A DNA stretch of 64,000 nt from Bostrychus sinensis (taxonomy: Eukaryota; Chordata; Actinopteri; Gobiiformes; Eleotridae). Both the position numbers and the translations under genes were made by a program. Position 1 is the stretch's first letter; each line of letters starts with the position of its first letter. The DNA is taken from contig CM036252.1 in NCBI GenBank assembly GCA_020698575.1, forward strand, positions 33,229,659 through 33,293,658, written 5' to 3'. The notes beneath the pieces were generated by a model. The model saw only the letters and a list, made by a program, of their open reading frames with translations, had not been told where the DNA came from and ran no database searches. Below are positions 47,201 through 57,700 of this stretch, one piece after another.

Positions 47201-48804
47201 ATTTTTTGCAATAAATGGTTATGATCTATGGTATTAAAAGCCTTCTTTAGAGCTATAAAGATTTCAACTGAATAAAAATCATTGTCTGTTGCTCCTGCCA
47301 TTTCTTTACCCATTGTTATCACTAGATATGTGGTTGTTCTAGTCTTTCTAATAATTTATACTTCTTAAGTTATCCAACTGTTTTAAAAAAAAAGGTTTTT
47401 CTAATATTTTAGAAAATTGTGGAAGTAAAGTAATTATCCACACTGTGTTTATCTCCATTTTAAAAAAAATTGAACTACTTTGGTTATAGTCATGTCTTCT
47501 GGGAAAGAACCTTCTTGAAAATAAAGCACGTCTCTAAAGCACACCTCTATTTACATTAGCCTTGACATTACCAAAGCATGACGTGAATGAGTGACTGGCT
47601 GAATGCTCTCATGTGACATGAGTCTCTAACACATTAATCATTTTCTTTTGTTTTTCAGGTTGAAAAAGTAATGCCTGCAGACACCTTCTACTTCTCCATC
47701 GTCAGAGACCCAGTTGCTCTCGCTGAGTCTTCTTTTGCTTATTATAAAGAAGTAGCTCCTGCCTTCCGCAAAGCCAAAAGCCTGGGAGATTTTGCAGACA
47801 ACCCTGGGAAATACTACGACCCGCGGCTGCGTAATAACCACTACGCTCGCAACCTACTGTGGTTTGACTTTGGCATGGACCACAATGCCAATTTCTCTGT
47901 GGCCTTGGCCCGGCATGGTGAGAACATGATCAAACAGGTTTTTAAGCTAGTTCTGGTCTCAGAATACTTCGACCAGTCCATGATTTTACTGAGGCACGCC
48001 CTCTGCTGGCCGCTGGATGCAGTGGTGTCATTCAGCCTGAATGCAAGGCAACAGAAAACGGACCGGAGCAGTTGGGTGGGGAAAGTGGCTGCGGCGGGCC
48101 GAGCTGCGCCGTCGCAGGCTAGGATGCCGCCAAATCTGTCTCTGACTGAGGAGCAGCGGGAGATGCTACGGGAATGGAACGCCCTGGACTGGGCCTTGTA
48201 CCAAGCCTTCAACAGGACCTTCTGGGACAAAATCCAGAGGTTTGGCTTCACGCGCATGGAGCAGGAGGTGGCTCTTCTCAGGCTGCGTCGTGAAGACCTG
48301 GCCCGAGTTTGTCTACGGGACGGAGGGAAGCCTGTGGAGGCTCAACGAATTCGCGACAAAAACATCCGTCCCTTTCAGAGCGGATTAGTAAAGATTCTGG
48401 GTTATGAGCTGCAGCCCGGACTGGACAACGCCACCAGGATGGCCTGTTTGAGAATGATTAGGCCCGAGATTCAGTACAAAGATTTACTGGACGCCAAACA
48501 GTTCCCTCGGGCTGCGCCGGCCCAACAGGCTCAGGGAGCTCTGCTGGCAGCTGCAGACTCAGCCAGGACCAGGGAGAGGGCGGGGCTCCGAGAGACAGGC
48601 GGGGGGGCTGACTTAGGACTGGGACGGCACCCATTTAAAGAGAAACAACCAGACTCTAAAGCTGAGGTAGTCCTCTTTATAAATAGTGTCGGGAGTGAAC
48701 AAAAGCAGGTCTTTTCTTGTGTCTTAAAAGTTATGTCAATGCCATTCTTTATTCTTCTGGACCGTACTTTGAAATCTGACCAGCTGTGTGTGTCTGTGGA
48801 CTGA
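40392..48804 (+). CDS. gal3st4: Galactose-3-O-sulfotransferase 4
   Basis: Coding exons 40392-40507, 42839-43139 and 47659-48804 (TGA) join in phases 2 and 0 to 520 residues; human GAL3ST4 is about 486. It is a Golgi type II membrane enzyme that moves sulfate from PAPS to O-3 of galactose on glycans. Seen here are a short basic N-terminus, a signal anchor at about 18-35 (ALLVFVAVVFAGQLLGVIF), the PAPS 5'-phosphosulfate loop FLKTHKTASST (70-80) and the 3'-phosphate site SIVRDPVAL (152-160). HYARNLLWFDFG and YKDLLDAKQFP are typical of the family. The start MLRWL follows the acceptor at 40390 directly. The last ~60 residues after DAKQFP look unconserved. The introns hold repeats but the exons are intact. 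Human neighbours support family member 4. Confidence 0.93.
40811..41975. repeat. ACTAGT-rich palindromic block
   Basis: The hexamer ACTAGT occurs about 33 times by hand count in 1.16 kb, against less than one expected. It is often linked as ACTAGTACTACTAGT, with degenerate CTAGT forms between. Spacing is irregular, so this is not a simple tandem array. It lies in the gal3st4 intron between 40507 and 42839. Confidence 0.85.
42085..42240 (+). mobile_element. tRNA-derived SINE, degenerate
   Basis: TAGTGGCTCAGGTACAGCGG resembles the A-box head and GCCGGTTCAAATT the B box, followed by a body with GAGCAAGACACTCACCTTGC. It is more diverged than the copies at 29.0 and 29.7 kb. Confidence 0.6.
42268..42575 (-). 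mobile_element. tRNA-derived SINE, long form
   Basis: Reading the minus strand from 42575: GGGGCAGCAGTAGCTTAGTC, GGTTCAAGCCCC, the body with TTGTGTCCTTAGGCAAGACA and GAGGAGAGCATGAATAATGG, and a tail ATATAAATCCAATCTATTAT. It has a head, body and tail and appears full length. Confidence 0.85.
43252..43830 (-). mobile_element. L2-like LINE 3' tail, split by a later insertion
   Basis: The left part (43252-43378) repeats the ATTCAATTCATTTTTATTT, CACAACAGCAGTCGCCTCAA and AACATAAACACAATC tail of the LINE at 5337. The right part (43713-43830) continues with ACTAAACTAAACAG, CCCAGGACA and CTCGGTAAGGAAAAA. The palindromic element at 43379-43712 interrupts it, so that element is younger. Confidence 0.75.
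43379..43712. mobile_element. 334-bp palindromic foldback/MITE element
   Basis: The whole element is an imperfect palindrome with ends AATATCTAC and GTAGATATT. The inner arms share ACTAGATTGGATTTATTTAC and its complement, and AAAATTTTGCT pairs with AGCAAAATG near the centre. Arms are about 150 bases, with a short loop around GTGTCCGTGGGG. It is non-coding and is inserted into the L2 tail. Confidence 0.8.
43831..44252. other. gal3st4 intronic sequence, no feature seen
   Basis: Part of it (TTTGTCCACATCTACAAATG to about 44110) may be an unrecognised repeat. No coding evidence was found. Confidence 0.3.
44247..44279. repeat. (AAGT)n microsatellite
   Basis: About eight tandem AAGT units. Confidence 0.9.
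44280..44930. other. gal3st4 intronic sequence, no feature seen
   Basis: No repeat or exon was recognised before the minisatellite. Confidence 0.3.
44932..46310. repeat. CACACGTCTCTACACACT minisatellite
   Basis: About 1.38 kb of units built on ACACGTCTCTACACACTCAC. Unit lengths are mainly 25 bases, with shorter 17- and 19-base variants toward the 3' end and C/T variation (ACGTCTC or ATGTCTC). All three plus-strand frames stay open over more than 1.2 kb, which is a composition artefact. It lies in the last intron of gal3st4. Confidence 0.95.
46731..47330 (-). mobile_element. Non-LTR retrotransposon fragment (reverse transcriptase)
   Basis: The minus strand encodes an RT block (ALKKAFNTIDHNHLLQKMEP, YWLKSYLQNR) at 47322-47131. 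After a gap without the catalytic YADD it encodes the C-terminal block FLGFVIDCKLNWKQHVEYVK and LILPYLTYCVELWG. Frames are broken. The clade is not certain. Confidence 0.75.
47331..47658. other. End of the last gal3st4 intron
   Basis: It leads to the pyrimidine-rich acceptor TTTTGTTTTTCAG at 47658. Part of it may belong to the LINE above. Confidence 0.4.
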
Positions 48805-48848
48805 CAATGAGCCTGTGTCTAACTTCAGAAGGGTGTTCATAAAGCCAC

Positions 48849-49185
48849 TGTGCTCAAACCAGGCTTACCCTGTGAGTCTGGATCATCTAGCTCTAACAAG
48901 GCTTATGTTGTAAGTCTGGATCACTTAGCTCTAACCAGGTTTACTCTGTGACTCTGGATCACTTTGCTCTGTCCAGGCTTAAGCTGTGACTCTGGATCAC
49001 TTAGCTCTAGCATAAGCCTGGCTCACTTAACTCTAACCAGGCTTGCTCTGGATCACTCTAGATCACTCTGGATCTCTTAGCTCTAACTAGGCTTACACTC
49101 TGACTCTGGATCAGCTAGCTCTAACCAGGCTTACACTGTGAGTCTGGATCACTTCGGTGTGAGCTCTAACCAGGCTTAAGACTCT
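48849..49185. repeat. CTCTAACCAGGCTTA minisatellite
   Basis: About eight degenerate ~40-base units built on CTCTAACCAGGCTTACACTG and GAGTCTGGATCACTTAG follow the gal3st4 stop. One or two further units occur at 49437-49503, after the unrelated array at 49196-49435, so one array has been inserted into or amplified within the other. Confidence 0.85.
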
Positions 49186-49195
49186 CACTTCTGCA

Positions 49196-49435
49196 TCTCT
49201 ACACACACATCACACACGTCTCTACACACACATCACACACATCTCTACACACACATCACACACGTCTCTACACACACATCACACACATCTCTACACACAC
49301 ATCACACACGTCTCTACACACACATCACACACGTCTCTACACACACATCACACACATCTCTACACACACATCACACATGTCTCTACACACACATCACACA
49401 CGTCTCTACACACACACACCACACGTCTCTGCACA
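49196..49435. repeat. Second CACACGTCTCTACACACA array
   Basis: About eleven 22-base units of ACACACATCACACACGTCTC type. The core motif is the same as in the 44.9-46.3 kb array, but here the units are homogeneous. It lies in the presumed 3' UTR of gal3st4. Confidence 0.92.
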
Positions 49436-49785
49436 CTCCAGGCTTACGCTGTGAGTGTGGATCACTTAGCTCTAACCAGGCTTATGCTGCCATTGTGGAT
49501 TACTTTGAAGACCCATGGCTCAGGTCCAGGCCTGCTCTAAAGGCCTGAGGTTGGAGCTTATTTGACTTAAACCACTCAGAGTGAAATGCTAACGGACACG
49601 TTCCTTCAGGAGCTGAGCGTTTATTGTAAATGTGATGAGTATTCATGTAGTGCTTTTAACAGAGCTCCGGCTGGAGCCTCGTGTCTGTGGATTGTATGTT
49701 TAAATATTTTTTGCACTTGCCTTTGCTACAGTGAGCCTGTTGTGGCAGGGAAACAGACAGTTTGGCCTGACAGTGTCACACATCA

Positions 49786-49791
49786 AATAAA
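49786..49791 (+). terminator. Candidate gal3st4 polyadenylation signal
   Basis: AATAAA about 1 kb after the stop. If used, the 3' UTR would contain both minisatellites. Confidence 0.45.
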
Positions 49792-49799
49792 TTCATAAC

Positions 49800-51580
49800 T
49801 CTGGTATGGAGGATGTAATGTGCCAATATAAAATTAATAAATACATTGTTAATTAAGTAATAAAATATGTAATTGATTAGTTAAATGTGTAATTAATTAA
49901 TTCAAATTTGAAATACATGCAAAAATAATTAAATGTGCCATTAAATAATGTTTAAAAATAAATACATTTAAGCAAAAAACAAATCAAAACATTATTTTAC
50001 TACTGAATAATTTCATGGTCGTGTGCAGCAGTGCATCATGAATTAATTTTATCTGTCAGCCTCACCCATCAAAGCCACTAGGTGGAGCTAACACCGATCT
50101 AATATGCTAGCACAAGTCAAATGGGATTTTCAGGGGAAATTAGCATCAAGATAGAGGGAGATGCTAGCTAGTTTCTCTGGAGTTTTCATTGCTAATGAGC
50201 ATTTAATTGGCACAATGCTAATTAGATAAGTTGAACAGCTGCCGGCTGAAACCACTAACGCCAAGACAGAGAAGGACTGGGCACTTATGGATAGCTAGAC
50301 GACAGATAAATATTAATTCATCATGCAATGCATCACAGGAGCATGGAATTATTAAAATTAATGCAGGACTTATTTAATTCTTTATGTATTTATTTCCCGT
50401 TTGAATTAAATATTGGCAAATTTAATTAATTAATGACATGTTTAATTATGTATTTATTTATTTCAGTTTGTCACATTTCATCCTCTACACTCTGGATCCT
50501 TCAGTTCACACTTCTACTCTGACTGCTTATGACTATAATTTTTTAGAATGTTTTTAAGAGTCAGTGAAATTGTAATTATTAATATTTGATGTGGAACCCC
50601 TTCAGTTTTGACTCTGAGACTTTGTTCATGCTCTCTTTTCTCCAAGTTCCAGTGAAGGCGCCATGACCAAGCGCACTGGAACACCCCTCTGGGTTGTTCT
50701 TCCAAAAGATTCACTAAATAAATATATTTCTGAATGACTTCTTAATACTTTATCTGATTTTTGCACCTTCTTTGGGTTAAACATTATTTCCTTGTTTAGT
50801 GACTATAGTGCACTTATTGCTGCTAGTAATAAAAACAGCACAATTCTCTGTAATAAAAAGGGCTAGGTTATATTCAGTGGTGCACAAATTCGTACGTATT
50901 TTAGTACAACAGCAATATACCTCATATAACGTAATTCATGACAAATATAACATCAGTAAAATGTTGGCCTACTTAAATGAATTTAGTGTTAATTTAGATC
51001 CGGATTGAAACATGAACATTTGAATTAAAAAGTTCTGTGCCTTTTATAAAAGCTTATAAAAACCATTGTATCAAACAGCCATCTTTAATCTTGAAACTAA
51101 CTAAAGTTAAGTAAATAAATGTTTTATGTTAACATATTAACAGAGTGACTTGACACTTTTAAATGTGTACATCTGACACATGGATTATACTGTAGTTATT
51201 TAGTAAAGTGGGGTCTAACCAGTCATTTTATCCTTCTTGTTCTTTCTGTGTCTTGCCTGAAGCCAAAAATCTCTTTTGTTTTTATAGTCTGTGAGCATGC
51301 AATTAAAATCTCAAATTGGGTTTTTCTTTTATTATTGAATGTACAAAACCGATCCTAGCAGCTCTTGGCCTGACTCCACCAACCTCTCTCTTGTTCGTGA
51401 CTGGTCTGTTTTCACTCAAAAAGCGTTAACGTTCTGCCGACAAGGAAGTGACGTATGGCTACTCTCATCTGTCTAGAATCTGAAAACAACCAATAATTAT
51501 CATTAATGGTTTATACATGGACAATGGAATGAATTAACCTTGGACCAGAGTAAGAAAGTGATGACAAAAGCATTTGATCA
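49800..51580. other. Intergenic between convergent 3' ends
   Basis: AT-rich, with many TAATTAATT motifs at 49830-49960 and 50390-50460 bracketing a less AT-rich 400 bases. This may mark an unrecognised mobile element. No gene is seen. Confidence 0.35.
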
Positions 51581-51581
51581 T

Positions 51582-51587
51582 TTTATT
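51582..51587 (-). terminator. Polyadenylation signal of the zonadhesin-like gene
   Basis: AATAAA on the minus strand, 57 bases after the proposed stop codon at 51644-51646. Confidence 0.65.
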
Positions 51588-51643
51588 TTGGCTTCAGTAC
51601 ATAATGCATTTGGCAGATATTCATATAATACAGGGGAAAATCA

Positions 51644-54600
51644 TCACATTTGGGTGACTCGATCCGTCTTCTGGCCCTCTGTCATGGTGGTATATGGTAT
51701 TCCTGAGAGAAAAACACATGACAGTCATTAAACATACATTCAAGAGCTGACAAGACAACAGATCACGTTTTCACAAAAATTTAAAACATCAATGTCAAAA
51801 CCTTTCTTACAATTAAGACACCTGACTTAAAGACTTGTATTTCACAACATGCATGCAGTTGTGCCTACCCCCAGTTACAATGGGCAGAGAACACCCAGGG
51901 CATTCACCAGTCCTTCACAGGACCAGTGCTTAAGAGACACTAACTGACAGTCATTCAATCTCAAATTAGACAGACACAATCATGTCTGTTTTTAATCCAG
52001 TGCTGCTTGACAATCTGAAGATCAGGAGCATCCAATACATCCAATACTAATAATACAGACTGTCTTTCTAAAATGCTCCTTTTATAGCCAGACATTTTAG
52101 TGAAATGGTGCCAATTAACTTTATTAGCTGCAAAATGCTTCTCCTTATAGAAGACAAAAAATGACTTTACTGCAAATAAATAAATGAAAAATCTAGAAAT
52201 CTAGAAATAAACAGATGAATAAAAGTCTATTTTAACCCTGGACAATGGCCAATTAGTCACAGGGCTAATGGCAGCCAAACTTCTGTCAGTCTGTCCCAGG
52301 GCAGCTGTAGTTACATAAGTAACTCACCACTGAGTGTGACTGAGGAGTGAATAAATAATGGACTAATGTAAAGTGCGTTGAGAAGCTTGAGAAGCTTGAC
52401 AAGCTTTTAAAGCGCAATATAAATCGAATACAGTATTATTATTATTATTATTAATCATGCTCACATTCATTCACTAGGGGCAGTCCAGAGTCACCAGTTC
52501 TCCTAACATGCATGTGTTTGGACGGTGGGAGGAGAGAGACTATGTGTCAGCCACCCCCAGGATTGAACCCACAATCTCCTCGCTGGGAGGCGAGAGCACC
52601 AACAGCTCTGCCACCGTGCCCCAGAATGTATGCATTTATGTATACAATTATTTCTTTATTTCTACATTTTGGCATTTATCTATTTGTTTATTTCTACATT
52701 TATTTATTTCTAATTAAGTCATTTGTAGTCCTCCATAGTGAAACCTTCCAGCTCTTTCAGCGCCCTCATCCCAACTTTTTTGAGACACTACATGTTGTTT
52801 ATGTTCTATTGTGAACAACATATGGGTATATGTGATTACCAAATTAACACATTCTGTTTTTATTTTACACAGCATCCCCACTGTTTCCATTGGGGTAGGT
52901 AGGTTAGTAGGCAGGCAGATGTCCATCCCTGCCGTAATAATGAGAAAATCAAAACACAGCAGTTCTTACCTGACGACTTAAGGCTTAACTGTTTGTCGTG
53001 ACCTTGTTTCCTGTGAAGAGAACACAGAGGGAGAAGTGAAGTGTAAGCTCTGATTAGCCTTGGGTGTATACTATACAGTGAGCTGAGAAGAGCCAGGCTT
53101 TATTTCAATAAGCTTGACTAAACTAGCCAGGGTTCATGACAACATGAGTTTACAATTTTATAATATAAAAGAAATTTAGTTTGTGTTTTATTTTTAATTA
53201 ACTAAACTAACTAGACACAAGTGTGACTCCCCAGTGCACGAGTTCAGGACTGGAGGACTCCGTCTCTGGGGACATGTTTCTAGCCGGGTTTGGTTTGTGA
53301 CATGATCCATCACTGTTACATAAGCTCTCAACTCTCGAACAAGGCACAATTTATCTTTCAAATATATCTCTGTTTCATATAAAATAAATCATTAGTCATC
53401 ACCATGCAGGGTAATAAGTGATACATTAAACAAAAGAAGTGTGGAGACAAACAGTGTGCATCAGAAAATAAGAAAATGTTGTGTATAATATTGATTTTTG
53501 CAACTGTTTTGTAATCTAACATGGTGGTGTTTATTAATAAGTGCCAGTGCAAAAGCTGCCAAGGGGATCTCACCTGAGCTACAGTTAACAGCCTTGCCAA
53601 TGATCTCACTTTATAGTATGCACCCCTGAAGTGTGTGGACACTGTTGAAGTTATGAGTGAAGCAGAGTGGAAACAGTGGGTGAATTCCCTTCCCATCACA
53701 GTACAGTATGTTCCCAGAAATCTCCCAGAAGTGTGACAACATTGAGTTTTCTCTCACCCACTATGACATGTCTGCTTCATCTGAATTACATAAACTTGTG
53801 ACCTGGAATGAAAATGAAACCTTTTTCTTACTTAATGCCAAAAACAGGCACAGGACAAGACAAGGAGATATCAGCGACGGCTGAATGCATAAGTCAGACA
53901 TCTGCAACCTATGGTTTTAGAGCCACATGTGGCTCTTAAGCCCTGGTTTTGTGGCTCATTGGGGATCTGACTTCTGGTTAAAAGAAAAAGTAAAAAAAAA
54001 AAAAGTAAGACGACTTTGAAACAACCTGCATCTGCATCATCTTGTCAATTAAAAATAACCTTGTTTTATAGTATATGCTGTGGACTTAAACTGTTTTAGC
54101 CTCAACTGTTCACACAGTTGCAACCACAGACTTATTAGAAGAGCCACACATAGGCACTAACAAATAGGTAGAGGATGTAACTCTTGTTCACTGTGTTATA
54201 ATAAGTACAGTATTTAACACTATTCTTTGTTAGTTTGCATTTTTTTATGAACTCCCATATGCTATATTTATTTATACTAGGCGACTTTTGTGCATTAAAA
54301 TTGGTTGCAGCGCTTTACAGATTCAAATTTGTATTTTTGCGAACAACTGCCTCTTTTGATCCAGAAGGTTGCAGACCCCTGGTGTAAGTGGTCTCGGAGT
54401 GGGGTGTATGTAGTGTTCCCAGGTTCACTGTAAAACTGTTTTAGTGTCTGAAATTATTCTGTCACATCAAAATGACTTACTTTGCTTTGCGTTTACAAAT
54501 ACACACTGTTATAATTATTATAACAATGACGAGAGTGACCGGCACCACCACAGCGATTATTATTATCCATATGGGGGGGCCTGTAACAAGATGACATGCA

Positions 54601-54782
54601 TTAGGAGCATTGTTAGACATTTTATGAAACAATGATGTTGCAGTAGGTGCTACCTTCGGGTGTCTTTTCTCCTTCACAGTTGCTGCCCACAAAGCCTTCA
54701 GGACACAGACAGCTGTAGGAGTTCTCGCCAACTTCAGTACATGTTCCACCGTTCTGGCAGGGAGAGCTGAGGCAGGGACTCG
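51644..54782 (-). CDS. Zonadhesin-like: EGF, transmembrane and tail exons
   Basis: The EGF exon (54782-54654) reads CLSSPCQNGGTCTEV, then SCLCPEGFVGSNCEG, with six cysteines in canonical order. The next exon (54580-54481) is a clear membrane helix, GPPIWIIIIAVVVPVTLVIV, ending in the stop-transfer CKRKAK. It ends in phase 2, matching the 41-base exon 53010-52970 (KQGHDKQLSLKSS), which ends in phase 1 and matches 51702 (IPYTTMTEGQKTDRVTQM, TGA). The three phases agreeing is good support for tail exons too short to stand alone. A MITE, a SINE and a long intron lie between. Confidence 0.75.
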
Positions 54783-57700
54783 CTGGAAACAACAGAAACA
54801 CAGTCACAAATCAGTGTCCAGAGCATGTAAGCACCTATCAAATCCCATACAAGACTCCTCTGGGTTCCTCTAAATGTGCGTCAGTAAACTTTTCCACCTT
54901 TGTAGCAGTCCCGCTTTAACTCAAAAATGGTACAGATGTATCCATCCTGACATCTTTTGGGTTGGCACACAGCCCCAGTGGAGGTGCATTCACAGGCCTG
55001 GGAGCAGTCCTCAGTGACAAATTTCTCATTCAGCTGCAAAGTGGAAGAAGAGCCTGGAGTTAGGCTTCGCCAACACTGATGTTAAAACTATACTATACCA
55101 TAGACCTAATCCTCTTACAGGGTAGTATCTGTTGAGGAAGGTACAGCCGCACTGAGAGAATGGAACACAGAGCCCTTCACTCATAACGAAGCCTGGGGAG
55201 CACTGGCAGCCCTCTGCGCACTCTGTGCTGCCACACTCGGAGGGGGCAGCCAGATCAGCACAGGAAGCAGGACAGGGAGTCATACAGGGGGAGTAGCTGC
55301 TGTTAGCCGCACAGGATAACACTGCAGAAAACAGACAGCAGCAACATAAACATGTGGTAAAGACAAGATGCTAAACTTCATCAGGTTAGGATTAGAAGGA
55401 CTGTAGTCATGAGGGGCTACTTTACTTTACAGTCCACAACAGAAGGTCATTGTGAGCACTGAAGATGGCCGAGGGGGAGCAGACATTCCTCTGATTATTA
55501 TACATATGTAGTGTGTCAGAAAACTAGGGTTAGGGTTATATATGTTTAATTTTCTGTGATACCAAGGTCAGTGTCAAAGTTTTCATACCGTCCCATCCTG
55601 AAAGATTGTCTTTGACATTTTGGTTAAAACTGTCTCACCCTCGGTTCTTTCTCTTTGTCTCTGCCCCACCCTCAGTTCTTTAACTCTGTTTCTCAGTGGT
55701 CTCTGCTTTACCTGCTGTTCTTCCCCTCTGTCTCATTGTTGGTTAACATCTCAAATCACATTCAGGTTAATCTCAGTGGAGCTCTAATCACTGAACATGA
55801 AAAGAAATGCTTTTCAACAACTATTTTGTGACATCTGTAAATAAATTATCATCCAGTTTTACAGAAACTCAACTGATATCCTCACATTTGGACTTTACAG
55901 AACTCTCACAGATTGTAAGTCAAACTTTGTGGTCCCTAAATAATTCACATTCTGATGACATAAATGGCCTAATCATGGACTTTTTGAAGACCCATGTTGA
56001 TAGTTTTATAACCCTTTTATATCATCTAATTAATATGTATCAGCTTTCAGTGTCCCCTTCATTTTGGAAAACTGCTCAAATAATCCCAATATTTAAAACT
56101 GATAATCCCTTCTGCTTCTTAAACTATAGAGCAATCGTGATTCTTCCAGTTATAACACAAATAATAGAGAAAAGTCTCTTCAATGAGCTGATCAAAAATC
56201 TCAAAAACAGTAAGCTGCTCATTAACTGCCAATATAAGTTTTGCTCTAAACGTTCTACTTAGTCTCCATTATTATTGTTTTTTTTTTTTTTTTGCTCAGT
56301 CAGGCTCAAATTTTTGTAACACAACTGTTGCTTTAAATTTTTCCTGTTTCCTGTCTCTTTCTGGTCTCACCCTTGGGTCCTTCCTTCTGTCTCTGCCTGG
56401 TGGATTTCCATTAGAGGCAACTGTCCATAACTAAATGTGAGTGTTGTCCTCACCACAGCCGAGCTGCTGTCTCCAGGCTCCTATTTTGATGCCTGCCTCC
56501 TGACAGGCCACAGCGTACGTCTCATAACTGGCACAGCGTAGCTCCGTACTGCCGCGCTCCGCACACAGGTCGAACATACAGTCACTGCACACACAAGCAG
56601 ACAGGATGAATACGAGCACATGAGAGCGGCATCAAGCTTGCACTCATTCACTGAACTCACTCCTGGTAGGTTTTAGGGGGCAGAGCTGTGTGACAGGCGG
56701 CAAATGGTCCGCTGGGGTCTGACAGAGCTCCACACTGACTGGTGCTGCTGTAGTCATTCAGCTGAGCCTGAGTACAGTCTGAAGTCTCAAACCCAGAGTC
56801 TGGTTCGGCCTCTGCTTCACGCCTACAACACAACAGAGAGACAACAAGCTTAACAACTCTAAAAACCCTAAAAGGGGGACAGGTATTTTTTGTTCTCATT
56901 TTGGCATTTCTTCTATTAGGGTGATGGTATTTGAAAAATATGCTCCTTAATAGATGAATTTTAGAATTTCAGCATAACAACTGAAGAAAAAAAAAAAAAA
57001 AAGATTTCTACTAGATAAAAAAAACTCATACTCTTCCTCTAAGCCCTTTTTGGTCCCACTGACTTCCAATAAAATCACTTATTTTCACTCTGCTGCCATT
57101 GCAATACAGAAAGTTAATTCTTCTGTAACCCTGTTAGTCAGAGGCTAAAAAACACAATCAAAAAATCACCACCAGATCCACCATTTTCTCATTGCATTAA
57201 GGGAAATAATTCCCTTAAAGTGACCTTAGTGTGAGTTTTAGACCATTTTTGTGTGATTTTCTGCCCTTTTTTTGGTAAAAACACAAAAAATAAAACTGTA
57301 TTAAAATCAGCAATAGGCTAATCAGAGACCTATCCAGGACTGGTAATCCCTGTACAAACAAAAAAACTTTGCATCTTTAAATAGTAAATAATTCATGTTT
57401 TATTTACAAATATGTGGAATTATGTAAACAAACTGGCATTTAGAGGGTTAAAAATATGAAAATGAATTCACTTTTGCTCTGTATAATCAGGACAGGGGTT
57501 AATGATCAAAAAACAAACAAAAACAATTTTCTTCATGTTTTATATTTTTAAATATGACCCAGTGATCTAAAAGGGCTTTAAGAGGAAGAATGTGATTTTT
57601 TTAAAGGAGGGCCTAAGGGGTTAACCAGAAACTAACTCATGCAAGCTACAAGTATAGGAATGATTGTACCTGTGGACATGGACCGTAAGAGGAAGGTTGT

